Assembly: GCA_014526335.1 (NCBI GenBank)
Contig: JACTAT010000032.1
Span: forward strand, 3,147,742-3,211,741
DNA: 64,000 nucleotides
Direction of reading: 5' to 3'
Origin: Chrysaora quinquecirrha
Taxonomy: Eukaryota; Cnidaria; Scyphozoa; Semaeostomeae; Pelagiidae
The notes below the pieces were generated by a model. That model made no database searches and was not told the origin of the DNA. It was given only the letters and a program-made list of their open reading frames with translations. Positions 1 to 13,800 of this stretch are shown piece by piece (within the stretch, counting starts at the first letter, position 1; each line of letters begins with the position of its first letter). The translations under genes were made by a program, and so were the position numbers.

Positions 1-1604
1 CCTCTTCATTCACCAGTGTCGGAATTAATCACCGGGACTATCCCATATTATTCAAGTGATTAATTTGGGCAAATCCCAGTTCAAGCTATTGTTTTTGCAT
101 GTTGAGATGTGTTCTTTGTGATTAATCTGGGAACATCCCTATAGAAATAGGAAACAAACGCCACATGGGTGTCTGCTTTTGTTCGCACATGAAGGCGCGA
201 AATATCAAGCGGCCATCTTGTTGCGAGCAGTTGCTGCGAGGACGTAATTTTTTGTGCTTTGTGCTTTGATAAAAATGGCTGCTCGCAAGTTCTCAGATGC
301 CCAAGGTTCTCTGTTAGAACCAGAATTCAGTGGTGGATTATGTTCAACTTGGTTGAAAAAGTTTGGGGATCGGATTAATTCTCTTGTGATGTCCAGTACA
401 GTGCTGGATAAAAAACAGAAAATGGGGTCCTGCTCCTTCTTGCTTTCAAGAAGAGGAGATCGGTCTTCAACAACCAACAAAAAAGCTGCTCGTTGCAACC
501 AAGATAAACAGAAGACCTTCGGGTTATAATTTATTCTCTGGGAACATTTCTGCTAATGGTGAGTTAATTTTTTTGTTGATCTCAATATCTTTCTTTTTAA
601 GTCTTGGCATAGGCCTATCTAGTTAGTCGTCTTTATCTTGGCCTACTAAAGCCGAGATTGGCTAGTCTGTGTTTTTCACACTTAACTCTTCACAATACCT
701 ATCAAATACTTCTCCATTTGACATTTTCAGCAAGAACCTTAAATGCTGTTAATGTGAAGCATTTTTTAGAAAATTCAAGAAAAACCGTCACTCCTACTCC
801 ATCACCTCCAATCCAATCATTGCAGGAGAAGTAGTTTACCTGATCCAATCTTGTTATCATTTGAAAATTATTAATGGTTTCTTTAATTCTCCTCTCTGTA
901 ACCACAGGATCAGTCTTTGACAAAGTGAGTGTGAAATACTCAAAATAGGACGCAAAGTTTCTTGTGGAGGGATGGCCAGACAATGTACCATTTCGCCAGC
1001 CAAGCAAACTTGGCAATGCTCAGCTTCATTCGGTTTATCAAGCAAGAGATAAAATCCTTTTCCGGCCAATCTTGCTGACGCAACCCGCAAGAAGTGGAAA
1101 GGGGGCACAAATTGAAAATGTAGAGATAGAGGCACAGATTAAAAACATTGAGACGAATATATAACTTGAAAATGTAGAGCCACAAGAAACAATAAATCAC
1201 TTAGAAGATATAATCAGTCAGCAAGATGCTTAAAATGTCTATAGCAATAAACAAGAAGCTACAATCTCTCGTGTTCCAAACAAAAGGCAAAGAGAAATTC
1301 ATTTGTAAAGAAAGGTGATGTTATTCCAGTTCTTGCACCACAACAAGATGAAACTTGCTTTTGGTTGTTTTGGTGTGCAATTAAAGTTAAAACAACTGGA
1401 ATATTTAATGGTTAATGGCAAGATAGGATTGGAGGCAACTTGGAGTTCAGACTTCTGCCAGAACAGACATGAACAACGGAAAGCTGTGTCTTATGGAATC
1501 CAAGCAGAAATAAAAGAGAAGTACTTTCAGAAGACAGCTTGGAATTCAAAGATTCAAAGAAAGGAATTTTCAAAATATCAACTGCAGCTTACAATTTTCT
1601 CAAT
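1..1604. other. Intergenic stretch, no recognised gene
   Basis: No gene is recognised here. A short + strand reading frame at 254-529 follows ATG and is followed by a donor-like GTGAGT near 560. A second coding-like stretch near 955-1160 (+) contains the segment EGWPDNVPFRQPSKLG. Neither has a family I can name, and both are cut by stops within about 90 codons. They may be decayed transposon exons. The stretch ends at the target duplication of the outer foldback element. Confidence 0.4.
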
Positions 1605-1639
1605 ACACTCACCCCGTACAACGTGGTGTGCAGTAACGT

Positions 1640-2100
1640 GGAGGATGTGCAGTATAGTGGAGGGTGCCAATACAACATGGAGGGATACCATCATGTAAGT
1701 GGAGGGTGCCAATACAACGTGGAGGGTTATCATCATTTAAGTGGAGGATGCCGATTATCATGGAGGGTTATCATCATTAAGTGGAGGGATATCATATTTA
1801 ACGTGGAGGGATACCATCGTGTAAGTGGAGGATGCGGAGTATCGTGGAGGGTTATCATCATGTAAGTGGAGGGATATCATATTTAACGTGGAGGGATACC
1901 ATCATGTAAGTGGAGGGTGCCAATACAACGTGGAGGGTTATCATCATGTAAGTGGAGGATGCGGAGTATCGGGAAGGGTTATCATCATGCAAGTGGAGGG
2001 ATATAATTTTTAACATGGAGGGATATCATCATGTAAGTGGAGGATGCGGAGTATCTTGGAGGGTTATCATCATGTAAGTGGATGGTTGCGACAAATACTG
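1640..2100 (+). repeat. Subterminal minisatellite, left arm of foldback element
   Basis: Short GTGGAGG-based units, alternating with ATCATCATGTAA and GGTGCCAATACAAC variants, repeat along the whole left arm. They recur in inverted orientation at 4850-5310. Open frames across the array are a by-product of the repeat and are not treated as genes. Confidence 0.85.
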
Positions 2101-2185
2101 AAATGTTGCATGGAAATTGCATGGAAGTTAGAGAGGATATGGCCTATTCTAATAGTCACGAAAACTCTGCTTGTACTGTATTCGG

Positions 2186-3288
2186 AAAAACTGCTTAATC
2201 TTGAAGAAGATTTTGAGTTGTAGGCTATGATCTACAGTTTTTATCGACAATGGGGTGACATAGTCAGCGTAAACGCCAACAAAGCCGAAACGGGTATAGA
2301 AGTCTACGGGTAATAGCCTGGTACTAGTTTCTGATTGAACATTTGTTGATTTCCCATGAGATTTAATTTAGTGATATATGTACTACCTGTGAAAATTGTG
2401 GATTAAAACGACTTGAAGCCAAGAAAAGTGAAATATTAGAACATGGGGGGGGGGCTACTGTACGTCAATGAAAGGAAATACATAAACGAAACTGTACGCT
2501 ATTGAAATGGTATTACACGTATTTTTATATAAGTAACTATGCCCCCTGAAAGTTTCTTTTAATTTTCAGTTTTTGAATACTAAAAGTTTCTTTCGAGTTT
2601 TTTAGATATCTCTCCTTGTAACAAATTCATTTTATCAGCATGATGTCATAAACTCATTTATTGATCGTATTTGAATGCTTGAAGCATTCGAATCTGTTTT
2701 ATGTCAAGAAAATGTTTCGCAGACTAAGAAAATTTTCGTCGTAAACTTTTCCTGAACAGGAGGATCAATTTTTCGCCATTCGGCAGTCTGGATTGCTTCT
2801 AAAGAGTTCCTTTAAAGGAACGTCTGGGACACCGATTGGTCATTGCGATAAAATAAAGGCCGTACTATTACAGATATAAATTTTTTGCAAATAAATAGTA
2901 TATCATTATCAATAGTATATCATTATTATTTATCATTTTTCGGTTTTGTCAGTTGTGTTGTAGAAACATTTATTTTTTGGTATGATAAACCTTTGGTTAA
3001 AAGTTGTTAATATTTATTACTCACTTTGTTTTCGTTTTGGGTGATTTGTTTATGTTGTAAATAGAGCGCTTAAATTAATTCTGTGATCATGCTGCAAAAA
3101 ATCCTATTTATGTGATGGCGGAAATGTGGTTTAGCTTTGTTTACAAAAGCAACCCAAGAGAATGCTCAAAACTTTGCATCTCACTTGACCCCTTGCCCTT
3201 GCCATCGATGCAATGATAAAACTCTTTTCAAATCGGGTTTTCGTGTTGTGTACTTCAATTGAAACAGTTGACTCGGGTTGTTTTACGG
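2186..3288. other. Internal body of outer foldback element
   Basis: About 1.1 kb between the left inverted arm and the hAT insertion. I see no coding capacity and no further repeat. The other side of the body is only about 165 bp (4588-4751), so the hAT element landed near the right arm. Confidence 0.5.
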
Positions 3289-4587
3289 AAGAACAACAGG
3301 GGCGTGGTGGGAATTTTTATGGGCCGGGAAAATCCAGATTTTAGGGGCCCACTATACAATATTGTGAAGTTATACACTACCGTTCGAAAAGTTTGGAAAC
3401 GGTCGCTTAAAAATGGCCGCCAACAGCGGCCAAGGGCCTAATCCAAGAAATTTTCATTTTAAAAGTCAGAGGTCTTGCGGGCATTATCTTGCTAAGTTTC
3501 GGCGGGAAAATGTTCGTCACTGCACTCGCCATCATTTAAAGTTGAAGGAAGAAGATAATTTCGATGGTATAATAGAAAAATACACAAAAACTGAGAAGCT
3601 TTGCCTTCATAAACCAAGGAAAAGATTTTTAGGACTACTGATCTGAAATTATGGGAAAGAGAGGGGTTTCGTTACTCCAAGATAGAAAATTTTGCAGTTA
3701 TTTGAAGCCCAGTTGTTTTAGCTTTTCCGTTGTAGTAAAAGTTTTCCTGAAATATCGATTTTTACAAAGTTAATCAGGGTTAAAGTTTTCTAAACATTTT
3801 TCAGGTGAGTGAACTTATAACATGACTGAAGAGTGTGGTTTTTCAAATATCGTTCTGCTCCCTTGTAAAATGACTGATGACTCTAAAATTTTGATAAAGT
3901 ACTGCTCATTTATTCTAGTTTTCGAATATGTGTTTGAATTGTTTTGATCTTGCCTCTTTTTTAGTCTAATACCTGAAAAAACATTTGTTGTTGAAAAGAC
4001 CCTTTAAAATGGCTCATCTGAAAATGTTTACAAAACTTTAACCCTGATTAACTTTGTAAAATCGATATTTCAGGAAAACTTTTACTGCAACGGAAAAGCT
4101 AAAACAACTGGGCTTCAAATAACTGCAAAATTTTCCATCTTGGAGTAACGAAACCCTCTCTTTCCCATAATTTCAGATCAGTAGTCCTAAAATCTTTCCC
4201 TTGGTTTTTGAAGGCAAAGCTTCTCAGTTTTTGTGTATTTTTCTATTATACCATCGAAATTATCTTCTCCTTTCGATTTAAAATGATGGCGAGTGCAGTG
4301 ACGAACATTTTCCCGCCGAAACTTAGAAAGATAATGGCCGCATGACCTCTGACTTTTAAAATGAAAATTTCTTGGATTAGGCCCTTGGCCGCTGTTGGCG
4401 GCCATTTTTAAGCGACCGTTTCCAAACTTTTCGAACGGTAGTGTATAAAATCTGATGTTACAAATGATAAAAGCTTAAAAACAAAAACAAAATAATCTAC
4501 AATTAGAGGGGCCCACCAACAATATTTTTCGGGGCCTACCGGGAAATTTCCCGAGTCCCGGTGGGCCACCACGCCCCTGAAGAACAA
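3289..4587. mobile_element. hAT-type MITE with exact 8-bp target duplication
   Basis: The element runs 3297-4579. It begins CAGGGGCGTGGTGG and ends with the complement CCACCACGCCCCTG. It is flanked by the identical 8-mer AAGAACAA (3289-3296 and 4580-4587). CAG-type ends plus an 8-bp duplication are the known signature of hAT transposons. The body left of and right of the inner insertion is short and GGGCCC-rich. Most of its length is a younger mariner-type element nested inside. No transposase is present. Confidence 0.9.
3371..4447. mobile_element. Palindromic Tc1/mariner-type MITE in TA
   Basis: TA dinucleotides (3371-3372 and 4446-4447) flank a 1073-bp palindrome. It begins TACACTACCGTTCGAAAAG and ends with the complement, a terminal sequence style known from Tc1/mariner elements. 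The arms pair over roughly 430 bp (3373-3815 with 4021-4445) around a central spacer of about 200 bp. Each arm carries a matching 70-codon open frame starting MAANSGQGPNPRNF (3413-3646 on +, 4187-4405 on -). These frames are mirror copies from the palindrome, and their coding status is unproven. It is the innermost, hence youngest, layer of the nest. Confidence 0.85.
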
Positions 4588-5336
4588 TCATATTTTATGT
4601 AGTTGCATTGCTTGGCCTTTTTCATTGTTGCATCAATGCAAAATTTCCGAGCATCAGTTAGCAAAGTCAATCGTACTGAAGGTCTGCGTTTTACATTTTG
4701 GCGTATGTACAGTATTCTTATAAGTAAATACGATTTATCACATCGACCATTTCTTCGAATACAGTACAAGCAGAGTTTTCGTGACTATAAGAATAGGCCA
4801 TATCCTCTCTAACTTCCATGCAATTTCCATGCAACATTTCAGTATTTGTCGCAACCCTCCACTTACATGATGATAACCCTCCACGATACTCCGCATCCTC
4901 CATTTACATGATGATATCCCTCCACGTTAAAAATGATATCCCTCCACTTGCATGATGATAACCCTCAACGATACTCGGCATCCTCCACTTACATGATGAT
5001 AACCCTCCACGTTGTATTGGCACCCTCCACTTACATGATGGTATCCCTCCACGTTAAATATGATATCCCTCCACTTACATGATGATAACCCTCCACGATA
5101 CTCCGCATCCTCCACTTACACGATGGTATCCCTCCACGTTAAATATGATATCCCTCCACTTACATGATGATAACCCTCCACGATAATTCGCATCCTCCCC
5201 TTACATGATGATAACCCTCCACGTTGTATTGGCACCCTCCACTTACATGATGGTATCCCTCCACGTTGTATTGGCACCCTCCACTATACTGCACATCCTC
5301 CACGTTACTGCACACCAGGTTGTACGGGGTGACACT

Positions 5337-5606
5337 GGCCCGCTCTCAGACTGGACACCTCTTAGCTCTTAGATAAACATATTGACATAAACCATACTAC
5401 TGAAGAACGCTTTTCGATATTTTTTCATTACTTCATGTTTTAGTACAGTAAGATTTAATTAAAGATTTGTTGGCGCAAGAGTTTGATTTTCTTTCACAAC
5501 CTTCCTCAAAAGTGAGATAGAACTTTTGCTTGTGTTTCCTTCATCATAATAAGGATCAAACATCACGTACAAAACATGAAAAAACTACAGAAGTGTTTCA
5601 ATACCA
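5337..5606. other. Spacer between foldback element and satellite
   Basis: AT-rich sequence with no open frame, repeat or motif I recognise. Confidence 0.4.
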
Positions 5607-6517
5607 TAATACGCCGATTTGACGAATAGTTTTGAATAATTCCTAATGTTAGGTCACATTTTAGTCAATAAGAGAAAGAAGAATATTCATGTTAATTAGC
5701 CCTGAAATACAGATATGTCGCATGATTTTGGAAAAATCCCTAATGTTGGGTCGCATTTTGGATAAAATGAGACTATCGCTCTCAAAAACAAGAATATTCA
5801 TGCCAATAAGCCCTAAAACACCGAAATGTCGCATGATTTTGAAAAAATCCCAAATTTTGGGTCGCATTTTGTATTAAATGAGACTATCGCTCTCAAAAAC
5901 AAGAATATTCATACCAATAAACCCTAAAAAACCGAAATGTCGCATGATTTTGGAAAATCCTTAATTTTGGATCGCATTTTGGATAAAATGAGACTATCGC
6001 TATGAAAAACAAGAATATTAATGCCAATAAACCCTAAAACACAGAAATGTCGCATGATTTTGGAAAAATCCTAATTTTGGGTCTCATTTTGGATAAAACG
6101 AGACTATCGCTATGAAAAACAAGAATATTCATGCCAATAAACCCTAAAACAGAGAAATGTCGCATGATTATGGAAAAATCACTAATTTTGGGTCGCATTT
6201 TGGATAAAATGAGACTATCGCTATGAAAGACAAGAATATTCATGCCAATAAGCCCTAAAACGCCGAAATGTCGCATGATTTTGGAAAAATCCCTAATTTT
6301 GGGTCTCATTTTGGATAAAATGAGACTATCGCTATGAAAAACAAGAATATTCATGCCAATAAGCCTAAAACGCCGAAATGTCGCAAGATTTTAGAAAAAT
6401 CCCTAATTTTGGGTCGCATTTTGGATAAAATGAGACTATCCCTATGAAAAACAAGAATATTCATGCCAATAAGACCTAAAACGCCGAAATGTCGCATGAT
6501 TTTGGAAAAATCCCTAA
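5607..6517. repeat. 111-bp satellite, block 1 (about 8 monomers)
   Basis: Tandem monomers of about 111 bp, built around AATATTCATGCCAATAA, AAATGTCGCATGATTTTGG and GGTCGCATTTTGGATAAAA. The first one or two monomers (5607-5760) are clearly more diverged than the rest, as expected at an array edge. The block is cut by the TTTTATCAC end of a 4.2-kb element at 6518. All blocks in the window share the same orientation. Confidence 0.95.
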
Positions 6518-9500
6518 TTTTATCACATATCCTTCCTGATGAGATCACATGAGAAACGCGCACGCGCCTGGCAGGCCTTTATGTGCTGCGTCTTTGACGA
6601 GTAGGTCATGATGGCGGGTCTTCAAGGGAATTTAATCTATGAGTATCTTTTGCATCGTTGCAAATTTATGGTTTTTTATTCCAAAGCTGAAAAATAAGTT
6701 GTTTATTGCTTTTAAACAGCAAGTATCGTTTTTTGTTTGTTTTCTGCAGTTCATTTTCTGTTGTTTTATGTTTCCTGGCCCAAAAAAGGGCCTAGGATAG
6801 CTTCACGTGGAGAAAAACATAGTTGCTTTTTTCTTTTCCAATTTGTTTTTTCAGAAAATTGTTGAAGTCGAAGCTGTATCAACTTTGGTGATGATAAAGA
6901 CAAAGATATCACTACGGATGACACTAATATTTTGTGGTGTTCATCCTCCTCCCAAAGCCATGTTGTTGATGATGGTAGTGATCAAGAGGCAACTACTGAT
7001 GATACTTGGTAGTATTCATCGCTCTCCCAACTTCTTGGTTGTGGAGGAAGGTAGTTGGCCTACAGAGTAGCCGAAATGGCCTTGTATTACTCTGATTTGG
7101 ACCAGTGATTTAGTCACGTGTCCACTGGATTGGCTTGGAGCCAACGATAGCTTTCCTATGGAGAAAGTGAATATCGTATTTGATGCAATCTGCTAGTGAC
7201 GTTTCATCTGGAGATGAGAAATGCTTTAAGATCCAGCGATAATTTGTTATAGACAAATTGAATATTGCCTGTCCTTGGAATCTGCGAGTCAGATGTCCTC
7301 TGAAGACAATGAAACATTGGAGCCAATGAAAGTTTTCCAAGGTATGTTGCATTGTTTACAAGCCAGAGAGAAGATGTCTCATTCAGGCTGCCATTATGAA
7401 TTATCTTATGGTACCTGTGTAAACAGGTTATGCCTGGTTTGTTCCAATATCATTATACATGATGATGGGTGGCGTTACAACAAACAAGTAATGACTTGTA
7501 CAGGTAAGAATCACCTTTCTTCAGGACCTGCTTGGCAGATGTCCCCTGTTTTCTCATCATGTTATTTGATGATGAATAGCCTAATAATGAATGAAGAAAG
7601 TCATCAGGCTAAAGTGCCTCATAAGCCCTAACGGCTAAATGGATTTTTAGAGAGTTTATTGAATTTTATCTCTCAGACAATCAGCTAAAGTGCCTCATAA
7701 GCCCTAATGGCTTAATGGATTTTTAGAGAGTTTATTGAATTTTATCTCTCAGACAACCTCTGTTTGTTTTTTCAAAATGAGGTTTTGTGAATGGCATGGG
7801 CTTTGTTGTAAAAGTTAGAACATACCCTGCCATAGTCCTGGAATTTAAGGAACAATTGGAAAGAGTCTCAAGTGGACATGTATCAAGAAAAGAAAGATTT
7901 TTCTGGAAATCCTTCCCAATCAGAAGTCAATTTTGATTACAAGGCAGCGGCAGACAAGTTCAGTTGGCCTAATGTCAATGATATCAACATTCTGGAGTTC
8001 AAGAACAGAAACTTATGCATGTTGGCCAGTCGAGCTGAAAAAGCCAGCATATGAAAACCTAACAGCCTAGCAAGGACAACATGGAATCATGTTTTGCGCT
8101 CACGGCTTCACTTAGTTGCGTGTCAATGTAGCGCCATTTGTTAGTCCTCTGCATGAAAGAAATACAACACTATTGATTGACAAGTTATTTTTGCAGAATT
8201 CTGCTTTATACATTCTACGAAGAGAAGAATTTTGGATATGCAACATGCATGCATATTCCTTGTTTAAAGTAATGTGAGAATTGGGGTTTTTCTCTTCAAA
8301 ACAGAATGAGAAACTAGACACAGGTTTGCTTTTTCAATATCTTTTGAGAAAGCTTATATTTACTTCAGGCAAATGCAATGAAGAACAATTGATCCTATAT
8401 TGAGGATCGTGGAATCAGAGTTGATCATCTCTGTCATAATGTTGATATGAGATAACATTGTGATATCACAAATAACAACTATAACTGACAAAGTCTAATA
8501 GACCCATGTTTATGATTCCAATGATTCCTGATATTCAAATCTTAGATTGGTTAAGATTTGATATATACATTGAACAGTTGTTCAATAGACTTAAAGCCAT
8601 GCATCTTATGCATTAGGCTCTGTGCAAATTCACTGGGATGGAGTTCGAACTAATTTTTCTCTTGTATGGGAAAATATGTAGATTTATTTGCTTGTGAGCT
8701 TGTCTGGAAAGTCACATTAGCAAATGCTCTATCTTATTAAAGTCTGCAGTTCTTCCCCTTTTTTATAGCAGAGCATTTTTTCAGTCCAGTATTATATGGA
8801 TGATTTTTTCTTGCAGTGTTTTTTGTAGTATGGGTACACCTTATTTGCAAGACAGAAACAGTTTTCATGATGTTTCAAACTTGTTGGGGTGCTCCCTTGT
8901 ATGGGACACTTTAGAGCTCTTGGTTCTCCATAGCTCATGTTTTCATTTAATCACCTGAAACTCGAAATGGAATATTGTTCGTTTTCATATTGAAATTGAA
9001 ACTCAAAGGGAACATAATTTCAGATGTGTTCGTTTAAATGATTCTAGTTCATTTTATAGCTCAGCTATTGCGTGAATCATTATCAAAATTTGAAGATGTT
9101 TGAATCAAACATAGAATATGGTTTGTTTTTTACAAATTTTAATTTCACCTAGAATATTCGGTTTGATGGCAGATGTTTCAATGGAACATGTTGTTTAATC
9201 ATCTCATAACTCGTGCACATTTTGTGAACCGTGCTTAGGCCTAAACATTTGGCTTCCTACTACTGCTGCTATTCCAAGAAGAAGAAGGAATACACTGGAA
9301 TACCATACCTTCAGAGTATGAATTGATGATCAAATAGAGTAGCTAACATAAGCTATGTCAACATAGTCTTAATGAAAAAGTGTCATTAAGACTTCACAAA
9401 TATTATTGATTTGTGTATTCATTAGATTGTAGCTAGCTTTTAAGCAATATGCATTGCTTGCTGTTCTTTCAGATGTTCAGGAACCCAAGCTAATTAGCTA

Positions 9501-10719
9501 GCTTTCCATGTTTTTTACTCTCCTCAGTAGTAATTTACATGACGTTGTAGGAGTTTGACACGATGAAATAAATCTTTCTTCAGTACTTTCCTTGTATGAT
9601 CATGCCTTTAGAAAGGAAAGGAAGTTTTAAGCTACAAGGAGCTGAAAGCAGTTCTGCTGTTTCAACAACAAGAATGCTCATCCTTCTTCGAAAATCTAAT
9701 TGTATTGTTTGTGTAATCAAATACTATTTCCTTGAGTTTTTAAAGGAGTTCCAGACTCAACCTTTGTGGTTACACCTGTGCTTTTTGTAGAATGAGATCA
9801 CAAATAGCAATGGAGAATCTGCAGAGGAGAGTGGCAATCTTGTTGCCATTATAACTGCCTTTCATCAAGGTATTCCTGTTTATCAATTTGTTGTTTTGAG
9901 TACAGCAAGCAGCTAGATATTAGCATGAGGCTCTATATCCTTTATATAGCTTTTTATCTGCGTATTCGCCAGATGCAGCTCGGAGATTATTCTCCTGATC
10001 CAATGTCCTGCAGTTTGGTACTTAATATTTTACAATATTGGAGTTACAGTGCGCAAGACAACGTATGCTTTTTAGGATGCTATTCTTGTATTAGCTGCTG
10101 CACATTGATGTTCGTCAATTTTCTATTGTAAGACTCATAACATCATGGACGAAAGTCTGTCTAGCTAACATTCATCTGGGTATACTTTGCGTTTACAGCA
10201 TCTGTCTGATGCTAGAGGCATGCAACATTTATTGCATGTATTTTCCCCTATATGTCGGTAGTGCTTTAGTTCTATTGCAACTCAGTAATTCTACGGTTTA
10301 CACTTAGTTGCTTATTTGTTAATTTTCAAAGTCGCGGACTTTGTTGACCGCAGTACGAAGGCTAAGGCCTGTTCTATCACAAAATGTTGGGATATTGAGG
10401 ATCTCCTAACATCAGCTTCTGTTTTTTACGGGAACATACGTATTTTACTTTATCAGTAAGATACCTTTTCTGCATTTTTTACATGCACAACGTGTTTATA
10501 AATTGCACATCCATTGACCTTATCATTGAGGTAACCATGTCTTACAGTGTAATTCTCACAGTACAGCTGTGATTTTGAAATAGTTAGATTACAACTATTT
10601 ATTCTGTGTTGATTGGACACATTGTTGCATTTTCAGGGCACTCTGTTATTTTCTGATGTGTTCCTGTCTCAATGCTTTGAAGTCTCATGTGATCTCATCA
10701 GGAAGGATATGTGATAAAA
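6518..10719. mobile_element. 4.2-kb inverted-repeat element, copy 1
   Basis: The ends are perfect inverted repeats of about 34 bp, beginning TTTTATCACATATCCTTCC and ending with the complement. The next bases are the GC-rich CGCGCACGCGCCTGGCAGG at the left end only. A nearly identical second copy lies at 20322-24612; small indels separate them. No transposase is visible. One interior stretch (about 6880-7010) reads in a single frame as an Asp/Ser-rich protein segment with an internal repeat, then stops, in both copies. A tandem pair of about 76 bp lies at 7612-7755. The left flank is satellite; the right flank is a MITE arm. Superfamily is undetermined because no clean target duplication can be read. 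Confidence 0.85.
7612..7755 (+). repeat. Tandem duplication inside the 4.2-kb element
   Basis: Two copies of a unit of about 76 bp, each running AAGTGCCTCATAAGCCCTAA to TTTATCTCTCAGACAA. The same pair occurs in copy 2 (about 21412-21556), so it predates their duplication. Confidence 0.85.
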
Positions 10720-10859
10720 TTCCTAAATTAAATAATAACTTTACGTTTGAAATTTAATTACAATTTTATCACATATCCGAACTGATGAGATTACATGCCC
10801 ACCCGACTAGACTTCGTTCTACCCTCCCTTGCAGTATCAGTATCGTTCTACACTCCCTT
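10720..10859. mobile_element. Truncated MITE arm next to element copy 1
   Basis: This repeats the left arm of the MITE found intact at 24611-24966 (TTCCTAAATTAAATAATAAC, then TTTTATCACATATCCGAAC and ATGAGATTACATGCCCACC). It continues into a short CTCCCTTGC-repeated tail and then stops at the satellite. The right arm is missing. Confidence 0.75.
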
Positions 10860-13800
10860 GCATGATTTTGGAAAAATTCCTAATTTTGGGTCGCATTTTG
10901 GATAAAATGAAACTATTACTATGAAAAAAAAGAATATTCATGCCAATAAACCCTAAAACGCCGAAATGTTGCATGATTTTGGAAAAATCCCTAATTTTGG
11001 GTCGCATTTTGGATAAAATGAAACTATTGCTATGAAATACAAGAAAATTCATGCCAATAAACCCTAAAACACCGAAATGTCGCATGATTTTGGAAAATCC
11101 TTAATTTTGGATCGCATTTTGGATAAAATGAGACTATCGCTATGAAAAACAAGAATATTAATGCCAATAAACCCTAAAACACGGAAATGTCGCATGATTT
11201 TGGAAAAATCCCTAATTTTGGGTCTCATTTTGGATAAAACGAGACTATCGCTATGAAAAACAAGAATATTCATGCCAATAAACCCTAAAACGCCGAAATG
11301 TCGAATGATTTTGGAAAAATCCCTAATTTTGGGTCGCATTTTGGATAAAATGAAACTATTGCTATGAAAAACAAGAATATTCATGACAATAAGCCCTAAA
11401 ACGCCGAAATGTCGCATGATTTTAGAAAAATCCCTAATTTTGGGTCGCATTTTGGATAAAATGAGACTATCCCTATGAAAAACAAGAATATTCATGCCAA
11501 TAAACCCTAAAACGCCGAAATGTCGCATGATTTTGGAAAAATCCCTAATTTTGGGTCGCATTTTGGATAAAATGAAACTATTGCTATGAAAAACAAGAAT
11601 ATTCATGCCAATAAGCCCTAAAACGCCGAAATGTCGCTTGATTTTAGAAAAATCCCTAATTATGGGTCGCATTTTGGATAAAATGAGACTATCCCTATGA
11701 AAAACAAGAATATTCATGCCAATAAGCCCTAAAACGCCGAAATGTCGCATGATTTTGGAAAAATCCCTAATTTTGGGTCTCATTTTGGATAAAATGAGAC
11801 TATCGCTATGAAAAACAAGAATATTCATGCCAATAAGCCTAAAACGCTGAAATGTCGCATGATTTTGGAAAAATCCCTAATTTTGGGTCGCATTTTGGAT
11901 AAAATGAAACTATTGCTATGAAAAACAAGAATATTCATGCCAATAAACCCTAAAACGACGAAATTTCGCATAATTTTGGAAAAATCCCTAATTTTGGGTC
12001 TCATTTTGGATAAAATGCTACTATCGCTATGAAAAACAAGAATATTCATGCCAATAAACCCTAAAACACCGAAATGTCGCATGATTTTGGAAAATCCCTA
12101 ATTTTGGGTCGCATTTTGGATAAAATGAGACTATCGCTATGAAAAACAAGAATATTCATGCCAATAAACCCTAAAACGCCGAAATGTCCCATAATTTTGG
12201 AAAAATCCCTAATTTTGGGTCGCATTTTGGATAAAATGCTACTATTGCTATGAAAAACAAGAATATTCATGCCAATAAGCCCTAAAACGCCGAAATGTCC
12301 CTTGATTTTAGAAAAATCCCTAATTATGGGTCGCATTTTGGATAAAATGAGACTATCCCTATGAAAAACAAGAATGTTCATGCCAATAAGCCCTAAAACG
12401 CCGAAATGTCGCATGATTTTGGAAAAATCCCTAATTTTGGGTCTCATTTTGGATAAAATGAGACTATCCCTATGAAAAACACGAATATTCATGCCAATAA
12501 GCCTAAAACGCTGAAATGTCGCATGATTTTGGAAAAATCCCTAATTTTGGGTCTCATTTTGGATAAAATGCTACTATCGCTATGAAAAACAAGAATATTC
12601 ATGCCAATAAACCCTAAAACGCCGAAATTTCGCATAATTTTGGAAAAATCCCTAATTTTGGGTCTCATTTTGGATAAAATGCTACTATCGCTATGAAGAA
12701 CAAGAATATTCATGCCAATAAACCCTAAAACACCGAAATGTCGCATGATTTTGGAAAATCCCTAATTTTGGGTCGCATTTTGGATAAAATGAGACTATCG
12801 CTATGAAAAACAAGAATATTCATGCCAATAAACCCTAAAACGCCGAAATGTGCCATAATTTTGGAAAAATCCCTAGTTTTGGGTCGCATTTTGGATAAAA
12901 TGCTACTATTGCTATGAAAAACAAGAATATTCATGCCAATAAGCCCTAAAACGCCAAAATGTCGCATAATTTTGGAAAAATCCCAAATTTTGGGTCGCAT
13001 TTTGGATAAAATGCTACTATCGCTACGAAAAACAAGAATATTCATGCCAATAAGCCCTAAAACGCCGAAATGTCGCATGATTTTGGAAAAATCCCTAATT
13101 TTGGGTCGCATTTTGATAAAATGAAACTATTGCTATGAAAAACAAGAATATTCATGCCAATAAGCTCTAAAACGCCGAAATGTCGCATGATTTTGGAAAA
13201 ATCCCTAATTTTGGGTCGCATTTTGGATAAAATGAAACTATCGCTATGAAAAACAAGAATATTCATGCCAATAAACCCTAAAACGCCGAAATGTCGCATG
13301 ATTTTGGAAAAATCCCTAATTTTGGGTCTCATTTTGGATAAAATGAGACTATCACTATGAAAAACAAGAATATTCATGCCAATAAGCCTAAAACGCCGAA
13401 ATGTCGCATGATTTTGGAAAAATCCCTAATTTTGCGTCGCATTTTGGATAAAATGAGACTATCCCTATGAAAAACAAGAATATTCATGCCAATAAGCCCT
13501 AAAACGCCGAAATGTCGCATGATTTTGGAAAAATCCCTAATTTTGGGTCGCATTTTGGATAAAATGAAACTATTACTATGAAAAACAAGAATATTCATGC
13601 CAATAAACCCTAAAACGCTGAAATGTCGCATGATTTTGGAAAAATCCCTAATTTTGGGTCGCATTTTGGATAAAATGAAACTATTACTGTGAAAAACAAG
13701 AATATTCATGCCAATAAACCCTAAAACGCCGAAATGTCGCATGATTTTGAAAAATCCTAATTTTGGGTCTCATTTTGGATAAAATGAGACTATCGCTATG

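Larger units (their letters stand above)
1605..5336. mobile_element. Outer foldback DNA transposon with 5-bp target duplication
   Basis: The ends are inverted copies: CACCCCGTACAAC begins at 1610 and its complement ends at 5331. An exact direct repeat ACACT flanks them (1605-1609 and 5332-5336). The inverted arms are about 575 bp each (1610-2185 and about 4752-5331). Most of each arm is a minisatellite of short GTGGAGGGTATCATCATG-like units. Inner arm parts match too, for example the segment around 2100-2185 against 4752-4850. A hAT MITE and a mariner-type MITE are nested inside. No transposase is visible, so the element is non-autonomous. A CAC terminus with a 5-bp duplication is compatible with Transib-like elements, but that class is only a hypothesis. 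Confidence 0.85.
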